This document shows, piece after piece, positions 43,447-51,272 of a stretch of DNA of 64,000 bases. The stretch lies in NCBI GenBank assembly GCA_937995835.1, contig CALKIV010000027.1, positions 101,153 through 165,152 of the forward strand, given 5' to 3'. Every line of letters starts with the position of its first letter. The stretch's first letter is position 1. The DNA comes from an uncultured Dysgonomonas sp. (GTDB taxonomy: Bacteria; Bacteroidota; Bacteroidia; Bacteroidales; Dysgonomonadaceae). The translations under genes and the position numbers were made by a program. A model generated the notes under the pieces. It did not search any database. It saw nothing but the letters and a program-made list of their open reading frames with translations, and was not told where the DNA came from.

Positions 43447-44313
43447 TTAGTTCAAATTGAACCTATATGTAATTGTTCCTCTTTGATTTATCACAGCACT
43501 AACTTCATTAAACTTTGTTTTTTTGGCTGCTCTCAACGCTTCTTCCTTCAAAGTAGAACTTGTTGTGTTTGTTCCCTTACCCACTGTGGCATCAATAACA
43601 TTTCCTTTACCATCAACAACAATATCGACTACCACAATACCATAATCATCCACAGAGTAAGTCGGCTTTATTAATCCTCCGGCACCAAGACTTCTCCCTC
43701 CTAAAGCAAATGAGCCCCAACCACCTATTCCGGAAGTTGCCCCATGACTAGCATTACCTGTTGGCACTCCTTGAGTTCCAGTGCCCTCTGTATTGCCTCT
43801 ACTACCACTACCTGTACCTTGACCAAACAAGCCTTCCATTTGCTGATTAATCTTTCCTCGTTGCTCTGCTTCTTGTCTAGCAATGAGTTCTGCTTCAGCT
43901 TTCCTTTTTTGTTCTTCTGCCTCACGCGTTCTTTGCTCTTCGGCTTTTCGGTTGGCTTCTTTGATGGCTACAGTCTCCTCAAAATCCTGAACCATCGGTG
44001 TTTCCTCCACGTTGCTAACAGGAGGGGCACTCTGAGTCGTACTTGTAGACTCTACCATAGGTAGAGGATCCTCAACCACATGTGGCGAAGAAGTAAATTG
44101 CGCTCCATCAGCTCCCTTTCCTCTCCCTTTCGGCTCATCATCACCAAAAGCATCTGCCACATTACCAAACATGACAGGCACACCAAGCATTTCTTCTGGC
44201 AAACGTTTGTCAGGAGTAGGAGTTAAATATAAAAATAATAAAGAACAGATAAGTAGGGTATGAAATAATACTGTACCACCTATACCAATCCATTTTTCTT
44301 TTTCAGCTTCCAT
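43447..44313 (-). CDS. tonB: TonB-family energy transducer
   Basis: The 288-residue protein has an N-terminal membrane helix (residues 10-30, GGTVLFHTLLICSLLFLYL) containing the His typical of TonB/TolA anchors. A charged K/E/A-rich helical segment follows at about 110-155 (KEANRKAEEQRTREAEEQKR), then a Gly/Ser/Thr-rich stretch. A TonB C-terminal domain covers about 215-288 (YSVDDYGIVVVDIVVDGKGNVIDATVG ... RGTITYRFNLN, read in parts). TonB-C domains carry proton-motive energy to SusC-type receptors. The helical middle is also TolA-like. It starts 16 bp after pdxJ; no exbB or exbD lies in this window. Confidence 0.85.
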   Translation of the reverse strand: MEAEKEKWIGIGGTVLFHTLLICSLLFLYLTPTPDKRLPEEMLGVPVMFGNVADAFGDDEPKGRGKGADGAQFTSSPHVVEDPLPMVESTSTTQSAPPVSNVEETPMVQDFEETVAIKEANRKAEEQRTREAEEQKRKAEAELIARQEAEQRGKINQQMEGLFGQGTGSGSRGNTEGTGTQGVPTGNASHGATSGIGGWGSFALGGRSLGAGGLIKPTYSVDDYGIVVVDIVVDGKGNVIDATVGKGTNTTSSTLKEEALRAAKKTKFNEVSAVINQRGTITYRFNLN

Positions 44314-44329
44314 CTTTATTTTAGTCCAA

Positions 44330-45052
44330 TTATTTACGATGAACTAAGCAGTTTCTATAAGCTTCTATTGTTTTTTCGAGCCCTAAGTATAGAGCATCAC
44401 AAATCAGAGCATGCCCGATAGACACTTCGTCAAGAAAGGGCATTGTTTCATAGAAATATGCCAAATTCTCTAAACTCAAATCATGCCCAGCATTAATCCC
44501 TAAACCTAAATTTCTGGCAAGAGAAGCACATTCCACATAGGCTTGAATAGCCTTTGCTCTATCTTTAGTATAATACTCAGCATAAGGCCCTGTATAAAAT
44601 TCTATTCTGTCAGTCCCCGTTTTGGCAGCAAATTCTACCATCCGTGGATTTGCATCCACAAAGATAGATGTACGCACCCCGGCTTGTTCCAATCGATCGA
44701 CGATTTCGCTCAAAAATTCTTGATTGGCTTCTGTATCCCATCCTGCATCAGAGGTCAAAGCGTTTTCAGCATCGGGAACCAAAGTCACCTGTGCAGGTTT
44801 AACAGCTTCCACAAGTTGTATAAATTTAGTGTTAGGATACCCCTCTATATTCAATTCCGTGGTCAGCCTTCCTGTCAGATCATAAACGTCAGCATACTTG
44901 ATATGTCGCTCATCAGGACGAGGATGTACAGTGATGCCTTCGGCGCCAAATTTTTCACAATCTTGGGCTACGCGAAGCAAATTAGGCATATTACCCCCTC
45001 TTGAGTTTCTGAGAGTGGCAATCTTATTTACATTTACACTTAATTTGGTCAT
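44330..45052 (-). CDS. pdxJ: Pyridoxine 5'-phosphate synthase
   Basis: The 240-residue enzyme joins 1-deoxyxylulose 5-phosphate and 3-amino-2-oxopropyl phosphate to pyridoxine 5'-phosphate. Family marks are LSVNVNKIATLRNSRGG at the N-terminus, AEGITVHPRPDERHI (catalytic His), VTLVPDAENALTSDAGWD, RIEFYTGPYAEYY, NAGHDLSLENLAYF and EVSIGHALICDAL. The length is normal. It is divergent from nadK and is followed closely by tonB, an arrangement seen in Bacteroidetes, where exbB/exbD genes usually come in between. Confidence 0.95.
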   Translation of the reverse strand: MTKLSVNVNKIATLRNSRGGNMPNLLRVAQDCEKFGAEGITVHPRPDERHIKYADVYDLTGRLTTELNIEGYPNTKFIQLVEAVKPAQVTLVPDAENALTSDAGWDTEANQEFLSEIVDRLEQAGVRTSIFVDANPRMVEFAAKTGTDRIEFYTGPYAEYYTKDRAKAIQAYVECASLARNLGLGINAGHDLSLENLAYFYETMPFLDEVSIGHALICDALYLGLEKTIEAYRNCLVHRK

Positions 45053-45142
45053 AAACAGCTATATCAACAAAAGAATGTTATAAGTACTTACTTTTCATTT
45101 TATTGTAAAAAGTTTTTAGCAACTTTGTGCTATCTAACCTAA

Positions 45143-45150
45143 CAAAGGTA
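45143..45150 (-). promoter_or_regulatory. -7 promoter element for pdxJ-tonB
   Basis: On the minus strand the sequence is TACCTTTG, an exact TAnnTTTG match. It is 91 bp upstream of the pdxJ ATG, giving a leader of about 85 nt. No good -33 TTTG is seen. I found no clear plus-strand promoter for nadK in the rest of this 244-bp gap. Confidence 0.5.
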
Positions 45151-45296
45151 GTATGAATTGATGGAAAAGTCACATCTAAACATTTATTTTTATCTTTTGC
45201 CATTAATTAGTAAACATTTTTTCACTTATGCGAAAGTTGTTTCTCTAGTATATCAACAAATTAGATAAGAAACTGTTTAAATCAGCCTAACAAAAT

Positions 45297-46169
45297 ATGA
45301 AGATTGCAATATTTGGGAACACCTATCAAAAAGAGGATCAGATCAGAGAAATAGCCAGAGTGCTAATGAAATATGATGTCGATATTTATCTTGAAGAGGC
45401 TTTTCGAGACTATCTCTGCTCTGAGTATAATCTTTTTTGCTCCACTGGTGGCATCATCAAGGGAAGAGATTTTCATACCGATTTGGTGATCAGCATTGGT
45501 GGCGATGGTACTTTTTTACGTTCTTCTGCCAAAATAGGGAACAAAAAGATTCCGATTCTAGGGGTAAATACGGGTAGATTAGGTTTTCTGGCTGACACTT
45601 CCTACAACGACTTTGAGCTTGCACTTCAAGAAATTTTAGAAGGACGTTATCGTATTGAAGAGCGCTCTCAACTGAGAGTGGAAATAGGGCACCCTCTGAG
45701 TGGAAATTCTTATATTGCTCTCAATGAAGTAGCAATACTGAAACAAGACACAGCATCGATGATCAATGTCAATGTACATGTCAATGATGAATTCTTGGCC
45801 AACTTTGAAGCTGATGGCATGCTTGTAGCTACTCCCACAGGCTCCACAGCCTATGCTTTGAGTGTTGGTGGTCCCATCTTATCTCCCACTCTATCTAGCT
45901 TTATTCTTACACCCGTAGCGTCGCATTCTTTAACATCTCGCCCTTTGTTAATAGATGATAATTCTTTGATCAAACTGAAAGTTAATAGCAGAAGCAATCA
46001 CTTCCTACTCTCCTTGGATGGTCGTTCAACGATATTATCTACAGATGTGGAATTCAAAATCAGAAAGGCATCATACCCACTGAGAATCGTCCGTAGAGAA
46101 GGCCAAACGTTTTATCAAACGCTTAGAAATAAACTGAAATGGGAATCAAACCCTAGAGATCAACATTGA
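45297..46169 (+). CDS. nadK: NAD kinase
   Basis: The 290-residue enzyme phosphorylates NAD+ to NADP+. The conserved GGDGTFLRSS lies near residue 66. NTGRLGFLAD, the NE motif in ALNEVAIL, and DGMLVATPTGSTAYALSVGGPIL are all present. Length and motif order are standard for PpnK. It is divergent from pdxJ and ends at a strong bidirectional terminator shared with the HU-LysM gene. Confidence 0.96.
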   Translation: MKIAIFGNTYQKEDQIREIARVLMKYDVDIYLEEAFRDYLCSEYNLFCSTGGIIKGRDFHTDLVISIGGDGTFLRSSAKIGNKKIPILGVNTGRLGFLADTSYNDFELALQEILEGRYRIEERSQLRVEIGHPLSGNSYIALNEVAILKQDTASMINVNVHVNDEFLANFEADGMLVATPTGSTAYALSVGGPILSPTLSSFILTPVASHSLTSRPLLIDDNSLIKLKVNSRSNHFLLSLDGRSTILSTDVEFKIRKASYPLRIVRREGQTFYQTLRNKLKWESNPRDQH

Positions 46170-46212
46170 TATGTGAAATTAACATATCGAATCAAACCTC
46201 TAATAAAAAAAG

Positions 46213-46251
46213 AAACCACCGTTTTAAGCATTTGCTAAACGGTGGTTTTTT
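46213..46251. terminator. Bidirectional terminator between nadK and the HU-LysM gene
   Basis: AAACCACCGTTT (46213-46224) pairs perfectly with AAACGGTGGTTT (46237-46248). A T-run follows on the plus strand, and TTCTTTTTTT on the minus strand. Confidence 0.88.
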
Positions 46252-46268
46252 ATGTATAACACTGAAGA

Positions 46269-47621
46269 CTAATTAGCAAACTCTCCAAAGAGTTTCATCT
46301 CTTGTCTTTCAGCTTTTCTTACTGAAGTTTTATCATTTGCATCTATTCCATATTTAGATGCTGGTGGCAAAATCAATTTCATTCCGGCATAAATAGCATC
46401 AGGACGAGAGATTATTTCTTTATTCTCTTCAAAGATATATACCCAGAAAGCTCTGTGTCCATAATACTTAACACCAAGACCACGCATTGTTTCTTTTTCT
46501 TGAACTTCAATTTCTTTTCCCTTCTCTATTTGCGTCGGAGCTATACTTTGAACTGTTTCCTCGGCTTTTGGATTATTATTTGCCGTAACATCTGAGCCTC
46601 CTTCAATTTCTTGATCTGGATTTACCCCTTCCACCGAAGAATCATCAGTTATAGCAGGAGTCACATTTCCAGCATCATCAGTTATCGTTACATTCGCATT
46701 GTTTTGCGCTACAGCAACCTCTTCCGGTGCATCAACAGACAATCTACTGTATCCAAAATAACCAAGCACTAGAAGTAAAACGACCAAAACTCCAATTCCG
46801 ATTCGTTTGTTACGCTTTTTCTTTTCTTCCAAATATTGATTTTCCCAATAGTCATCGTCTTCGTCATCACTTCTAGCAGAAATAGGCTCTTGCACAGGTG
46901 CTACCGGAGTAGGTTTTTCAACCACCAATGGTTCTGGCACAGACTCTACTGGCTCTTCAGCAACAACTTCTGCAACGGCCGGCTCCTCTAGAATTGGTTT
47001 TTGCACCACTGGCTCTGCGACAGCTATAGGTTCAGCCACTGGCTCTGGCTGTACATCAACCACTTCAACTGTTTCTATTTCAGTCTCTACTATTTCGTCT
47101 TCAACGAGGTCAACAACCTCAATCTTCTCTTCAACTTCAACAGCTTCTACTGGTACAACTACCTCTTCTTGCACAGGTGTAGGAGATACCACTACAGCCT
47201 CTTTTTCAGGCTCCTTTACTTCTGGCTGCTCGGCCTTTTTCGCCTTTTCAACGTCTTTTTTCTTCGAATCTTCAGGCACTTTATCTTCAAAAGAAACCTC
47301 TTCATCTATCAATATACTTTCGAAGTGAGCAAAAGGTCTATTTACAGCCTCTCTCAACACTTTATCGGGTGTAAAGCTTAACTTATAGTGCGCAGCAATT
47401 TCTATTGCCTCTCCCGTATTAACATCTACACTTCTTCGAGGTTTTACAGGAGTCAACTTAAAAGTTCCAAGGTCTTTTATCCTTACAAAATCGTTTCCGT
47501 AAATCGTTTCTGAAGTCAGATCAACAAATTCTCTGATAAAATTTTCTGCATCTTTCTTAGTTATTCCTTGTTTATCGGATAGCAGGTCTACCAAATCCTG
47601 CAAGGTTAATCTTTCACTCAT
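46269..47621 (-). CDS. HU/IHF-type DNA-binding domain fused to a membrane helix and a LysM-like domain
   Basis: The 450-residue protein starts with an HU-like domain (about 1-95: LTLQDLVDLLSDKQGITKKDAENFI, VRIKDLGTFKLTPVKPR, read in parts). An acidic Val/Glu/Pro-rich linker covers about 100-270. A single membrane helix follows (about 272-292, IGIGVLVVLLLVLGYFGY), then a polar stretch, and a LysM-like module at about 365-412 (TMRGLGVKYYGHRAFWVYIF and GMKLILPP). The topology suggests DNA contact in the cytoplasm and peptidoglycan contact outside, tying chromosome to envelope. Related HU fusions occur in Bacteroidetes, but their role is not established. It overlaps the stand-alone HU gene by 8 bp. 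Confidence 0.85.
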   Translation of the reverse strand: MSERLTLQDLVDLLSDKQGITKKDAENFIREFVDLTSETIYGNDFVRIKDLGTFKLTPVKPRRSVDVNTGEAIEIAAHYKLSFTPDKVLREAVNRPFAHFESILIDEEVSFEDKVPEDSKKKDVEKAKKAEQPEVKEPEKEAVVVSPTPVQEEVVVPVEAVEVEEKIEVVDLVEDEIVETEIETVEVVDVQPEPVAEPIAVAEPVVQKPILEEPAVAEVVAEEPVESVPEPLVVEKPTPVAPVQEPISARSDDEDDDYWENQYLEEKKKRNKRIGIGVLVVLLLVLGYFGYSRLSVDAPEEVAVAQNNANVTITDDAGNVTPAITDDSSVEGVNPDQEIEGGSDVTANNNPKAEETVQSIAPTQIEKGKEIEVQEKETMRGLGVKYYGHRAFWVYIFEENKEIISRPDAIYAGMKLILPPASKYGIDANDKTSVRKAERQEMKLFGEFAN

Positions 47622-47904
47622 TTACCTCTATTTTTTTTAAGTTGTCCTTTATCGTTTGTCCAGGTTTAAATCCCACTGAAATCTTCGGTGGAATCAAGTA
47701 TCTTTGCTTAGTCACAGGATTCACTGAGATCCGTTCGTTTCTTTTTTTAATTTCAAATAAACCAAATCCCTGAATATTGATTGAGTTTCCTTTCTCTAGG
47801 TTTGAGTTAAAAAGCGACACAAAAGTGTCTAGCACATCTGATGTATCTTTTTGTGTCAATTCCAAGCGTTTAGCCAAGAGGGCCACCAGTTCTTGATTCG
47901 TCAT
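47614..47904 (-). CDS. HU/IHF family DNA-binding protein
   Basis: The 96-residue protein is a full single HU fold: helices MTNQELVALLAKRLELTQKD and VLDTFVSLFNSNLEKG, the strand SINIQGFGLFEIKKRNERIS, the DNA-clamping arm around NPVTKQRYLIPPK, and the C-terminal helix. It bends or compacts DNA. The stop lies inside the start of the HU-LysM gene (8-bp overlap), so the two are translationally coupled and could form heterodimers through their HU domains. It follows rimO in the opposite order of transcription only by position: rimO ends 19 bp upstream of... its own stop at 47924, so rimO, HU and HU-LysM read in one direction. Confidence 0.93.
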   Translation of the reverse strand: MTNQELVALLAKRLELTQKDTSDVLDTFVSLFNSNLEKGNSINIQGFGLFEIKKRNERISVNPVTKQRYLIPPKISVGFKPGQTIKDNLKKIEVNE

Positions 47905-47923
47905 TGTAAAAGTGTTTTATGTT

Positions 47924-49225
47924 TTATACGAGCTCCCCATATAGATCAAAGGGTTGAGCACCTGTTATCTTTACGTTATAAAACTCACCCACTTCCAACT
48001 GCTGATTATTCGTCATTTCGATTAACACTTCAGGATCTACCTCGGGCGAGTCGTATTCCGAGCGACTAATATAGTAATTTTCTTCGAATCTATCGACAAT
48101 TATGGGAATTATTCTACCGATCTTACTCTCGTTAATTTCCAATGCGATCTCTTCTTGCAGTGCCATCAATTCGTTCAAACGCTCAGCCTTTACGTCATAA
48201 GGAATATTGTCTTCATAGTTCTTGTAAGCATAAGTACCATCTTCATGCGAGTACATGAACGCTCCCATACGCTCAAAACGGATATCTTTTACAAACTGTA
48301 GTAACTCTTGAAAATCCTCTTCTGTCTCTCCGGGATGCCCTACCATTAGCGTCGTACGCAAATGAATGCCCGGCACTTCGTTACGGATTGTTCTCAAGAG
48401 GTTATATGTTTCTTCTTTTGATATGTTACGACGCATTTTAGTCAGCATAGAATCGCTTACATGCTGTAAAGCAATGTCTAGATACTTACATACATTGTCA
48501 TTCTCTCTCATCACGCGCAACAAGTCCATCGGGAAATGGGCTGGATAAGCATAATGCAAACGAATCCATTTCACCCCATCTATTTTGGCTATACGTTCAA
48601 CCAATTCTGGAAGTTTTGCCTCTTTATATAAATCAAGGCCATAGAATGTCAAATCTTGAGCAATCACTTGAAATTCCTTCACTCCTTGTGTCACTAAATT
48701 GCCCACTTCATCAAGGATTTCCTCTATTTCTCGAGATTGATGCTTCCCTGTCATTATTGGAATAGAACAATAAGAACAGGTACGATTACACCCCTCAGAA
48801 ATCTTCAGATAAGCATAGTGTTTGGGCGTGGTTATATTTCTCTCCAAGGCCAACTCTTGATAATAAGCCTTACCTAAATCTGCGATCACCTGTTTCCATG
48901 CAAATTTGCCATAAAAACCATCTACCTCCGGTATCTCCAACTTCAACTCTTCCATATAACGTTCGGTCAAACACCCCATCACAAAGAGCTTGTTTAACCT
49001 ACCTTCTCTTTTCGCTTTTGCAAACTGAAGAATAGTATTGATTGACTCCTCCTTAGCATCACCGATGAAGCCACATGTATTGATCACTACAATCTCTCCA
49101 TTCGGCGTTTCAGAGTCATGTTCTACATTATATCCATTGGCTAGCAATTGGCGCATCAACAATTCCGAATCTACCAAGTTTTTTGAACACCCTAGTGTTA
49201 TAACATCTATTCTATTTCTTTTCAT
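47924..49225 (-). CDS. rimO: Ribosomal protein S12 methylthiotransferase RimO
   Basis: The 433-residue radical-SAM enzyme adds a methylthio group to an aspartate of ribosomal protein S12. The N-terminal MTTase cysteines are Cys13 (TLGCSKN), Cys51 (INTCGFI) and Cys84 (VMGCLTE). The radical-SAM cluster is C146-x3-C150-x2-C153 (SEGCNRTCSYCSIP). A TRAM domain closes the protein (about 365-433). The two-cluster layout and TLGCSKN are specific for RimO over MiaB. It is the first gene of a minus-strand set, followed by HU and HU-LysM with a gap of 19 bp. Confidence 0.96.
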   Translation of the reverse strand: MKRNRIDVITLGCSKNLVDSELLMRQLLANGYNVEHDSETPNGEIVVINTCGFIGDAKEESINTILQFAKAKREGRLNKLFVMGCLTERYMEELKLEIPEVDGFYGKFAWKQVIADLGKAYYQELALERNITTPKHYAYLKISEGCNRTCSYCSIPIMTGKHQSREIEEILDEVGNLVTQGVKEFQVIAQDLTFYGLDLYKEAKLPELVERIAKIDGVKWIRLHYAYPAHFPMDLLRVMRENDNVCKYLDIALQHVSDSMLTKMRRNISKEETYNLLRTIRNEVPGIHLRTTLMVGHPGETEEDFQELLQFVKDIRFERMGAFMYSHEDGTYAYKNYEDNIPYDVKAERLNELMALQEEIALEINESKIGRIIPIIVDRFEENYYISRSEYDSPEVDPEVLIEMTNNQQLEVGEFYNVKITGAQPFDLYGELV

Positions 49226-49245
49226 ATAGTGTTTTATGTTGCCAA

Positions 49246-49290
49246 TAAAAAATACTCATTCCAACACCTCAAGTGTAATGAACAAGTATT
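49246..49290 (-). terminator. Terminator after ftsY
   Basis: AATACT, CATT and ACAC (49251-49267) pair with GTGT, AATG and AGTATT (49273-49290), with small internal loops. On the minus strand a T-rich TTTTTTATT follows. It separates ftsY from rimO. Confidence 0.65.
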
Positions 49291-49329
49291 TTCATTTATC
49301 TAAAAAAGTCTTATTTTATTTCTTTCTGA

Positions 49330-50283
49330 TTATTCTCCAAACAAGCTGTCGACAAACTCTTTCCGTCTGAACACTTGCAAATCCTCCATTCCTTCGCCAA
49401 GTCCAATGTATTTCACTGGAATTTTAAACTGATCAGATATACCAATCACCACCCCACCTTTGGCTGTTCCATCTAGTTTAGTGATGGCCAAAGACGTTAC
49501 ATCCGTAGCAGAAGTAAACTGCTTAGCCTGCTCGAATGCATTCTGACCTGTGGACCCATCCAAGACTAGCAAAACCTCGTCAGGCGCTCCTTCCACAATC
49601 TTATTCATTACGTTCTTGATCTTCGTCAACTCGTTCATCAAATTGACCTTGTTATGCAAACGACCAGCCGTATCGATTAACACAATATCGGCATCCTTGG
49701 CTTTCGCTGAACTCAAGGTATCGAATGCTACAGAAGCTGGATCAGCACCCATGCCTTGTTTCACAACAGGAACATCCACTCGCTTTCCCCACTCCACTAG
49801 CTGCTCTACAGCTGCCGCTCTGAACGTATCAGCGGCTCCTAGATAAACTATTTTTCCTGCCTTCTTAAACTGATAGGCAAGCTTACCGATTGTGGTTGTT
49901 TTCCCCACACCATTAACTCCTACTACCATGATCACATAGGGCTTTCTATTTTCGGGTAGATCGAAGTCTTCTGTATCGATCGTATTATTCTCCATCAAGA
50001 GCTCTGCTATTTCTTCTTTAAGCAACGAGTTAAGCTCTCCTGATGTCACAAATTTATCTCTTTGAACTCTAGCCTCTATTCTATCGATAATTTTAAGGGT
50101 AGTATCCACCCCAACATCTGAAGTAATGAGGATTCTCTCTAATTCATCGAGAAATTCATCATCTATTTTAGTTTTCCCTGCGATGGCACGCGAAAGCTTC
50201 GAAAACATCGATTCTTTAGTCTTTTCCAACCCTTTATCTAATGTCTCCTTTTTATCTTTCGAGAAAAATTTAAATAGTCCCAT
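49330..50283 (-). CDS. ftsY: Signal recognition particle receptor FtsY
   Basis: The 317-residue SRP GTPase docks ribosome-SRP complexes at the membrane. The NG domain carries GVNGVGKTTTIGKLA (G1), DTFRAAAVEQL, VLIDTAGRLHNKVNLM (G3), TKLDGTAKGG (G4) and YIGLGEGMEDLQVF. The acidic A domain of E. coli FtsY is nearly absent; there are only a few basic N-terminal residues (MGLFKFFSKDKKE), as is common in Bacteroidetes. It is flanked by terminators on both sides. Confidence 0.96.
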   Translation of the reverse strand: MGLFKFFSKDKKETLDKGLEKTKESMFSKLSRAIAGKTKIDDEFLDELERILITSDVGVDTTLKIIDRIEARVQRDKFVTSGELNSLLKEEIAELLMENNTIDTEDFDLPENRKPYVIMVVGVNGVGKTTTIGKLAYQFKKAGKIVYLGAADTFRAAAVEQLVEWGKRVDVPVVKQGMGADPASVAFDTLSSAKAKDADIVLIDTAGRLHNKVNLMNELTKIKNVMNKIVEGAPDEVLLVLDGSTGQNAFEQAKQFTSATDVTSLAITKLDGTAKGGVVIGISDQFKIPVKYIGLGEGMEDLQVFRRKEFVDSLFGE

Positions 50284-50366
50284 GTGATCTTTAAATTTAG
50301 AATAAATACTAGTTCTGATATGCTTCTAGCTGATGTTTAACAAAGCTACAAAATGAGCAATAAAAA

Positions 50367-50392
50367 ACCTCCTTACACAAGCATGAAGGAGG
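50367..50392 (-). terminator. Terminator after the rpmB-rpmG-DUF4295 operon
   Basis: CCTCCTT (50368-50374) pairs with AAGGAGG (50386-50392). On the minus strand GGTTTTTTATT follows. Confidence 0.75.
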
Positions 50393-50416
50393 CGTTTTAT
50401 ATATTATTAACAATAA

Positions 50417-50578
50417 TTACTTTTTCAAGTGATCTTGTACTAAATCATTCGGAACCATTTCTTCCTTAAAAACATAAGCTCCTGTTTTTTCGGATCTTAC
50501 CATTTTAATTACTTTTGCAAATCCTCGTCCTTCTTTAGAAGCTCTTTCACGATAACCTGCTACTGCTTTCTTTGCCAT
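50417..50578 (-). CDS. DUF4295 family small basic protein
   Basis: The 53-residue frame reads MAKKAVAGYRERASKEGRGF at its start and ends DLVQDHLKK. This short, basic protein is conserved behind rpmB and rpmG in Bacteroidetes and is annotated DUF4295. The start ATG is 9 bp after the rpmG stop. Its size, charge and position suggest a ribosome-associated protein, but no function is established. Confidence 0.88.
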   Translation of the reverse strand: MAKKAVAGYRERASKEGRGFAKVIKMVRSEKTGAYVFKEEMVPNDLVQDHLKK

Positions 50579-50587
50579 GGTCTAATA

Positions 50588-50773
50588 TTATTTTATTTCT
50601 TTATGAATTGTCATTTTCTTCAACACCGGATTGTATTTTTTGATTTCCAATCTATCTGGTGTGTTCTTTCTGTTCTTGGTAGTGATATAGCGAGATGTAC
50701 CCGGCATTCCACTTTCCTTGTGCTCTGTGCATTCAAGTATTACTTGAATTCTGTCTCCTTTTTTCTTTGCCAT
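50588..50773 (-). CDS. rpmG: 50S ribosomal protein L33
   Basis: The 61-residue protein (MAKKKGDRIQVILECTEHKE, then GTSRYITTKNRKNTPDRLEI) is a full L33. It has only one cysteine, so it is the zinc-free type. It sits between rpmB (19 bp upstream) and the DUF4295 gene (9 bp downstream) in one operon. Confidence 0.96.
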   Translation of the reverse strand: MAKKKGDRIQVILECTEHKESGMPGTSRYITTKNRKNTPDRLEIKKYNPVLKKMTIHKEIK

Positions 50774-50792
50774 TACTGTATTCTCCTATTTA

Positions 50793-51032
50793 TTATGCGT
50801 TAATATACCCGGCTTTCACAGCACTCTTAATCGCTGCATCTAAACCTATCTTGTTGATAGTGCGTACTCCTGCAGCTGAAACTTTTAGTTCTACCCAGCA
50901 ATCTTCTTCTACCCAGAAGAACTTTCTTTTGAATAGATTAACCTCAAATCTTCTCTTTGTCTTAATATTAGAGTGAGAAACTTTATGGCCAACCATTGCT
51001 TTTTTTCCTGTTATTTGACAAATCTTGGACAT
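50793..51032 (-). CDS. rpmB: 50S ribosomal protein L28
   Basis: The 79-residue protein (MSKICQITGKKAMVGHKVSH, NIKTKRRFEVNL) is a complete L28. The zinc-binding cysteine pairs of some L28 forms are missing (single CQITGK). It is the first gene of the rpmB-rpmG-DUF4295 operon, with a well-formed promoter upstream. Confidence 0.96.
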   Translation of the reverse strand: MSKICQITGKKAMVGHKVSHSNIKTKRRFEVNLFKRKFFWVEEDCWVELKVSAAGVRTINKIGLDAAIKSAVKAGYINA

Positions 51033-51105
51033 TGTATCGTATTTTTACTATTTTTCTTGAATCAGTTTATATCAAACTGGGGCGCATCTCTCCCAATTTG
51101 GGTTG

Positions 51106-51137
51106 CAAATATACGCATAGTTTTATAAAAGAACAAA
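51106..51137 (-). promoter_or_regulatory. Bacteroidetes promoter of the rpmB operon (-33 and -7)
   Basis: On the minus strand, TTTG (51137-51134) and TATATTTG (51113-51106) are separated by 20 bp, matching the Bacteroidetes -33 TTTG / -7 TAnnTTTG consensus and spacing. The leader to the rpmB ATG would be about 67 nt. This is the best promoter in the window. Confidence 0.7.
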
Positions 51138-51222
51138 CTAATAATAATCAATTTACGTTTTTTCTTCTCGCAAACAATAAATTTCTGTTTTGCAACCTCC
51201 ACATACTCAGTTTAAAACAAAT

Positions 51223-51250
51223 AGAGGGAAAACACTAAGTTCTCCCTCTA
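51223..51250 (-). terminator. Terminator after rpoC
   Basis: TAGAGGGA (51223-51230) pairs with TCCCTCTA (51243-51250). On the minus strand ATTTGTTTT follows, 23 bp past the rpoC stop codon. Confidence 0.7.
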
Positions 51251-51272
51251 CTCTATTTTAGGTTTAGAATGC

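Noticed and set aside
44543..45004. 153-residue open frame antisense to pdxJ
   Set aside because: Fully contained in pdxJ, whose motifs are complete; no independent evidence.
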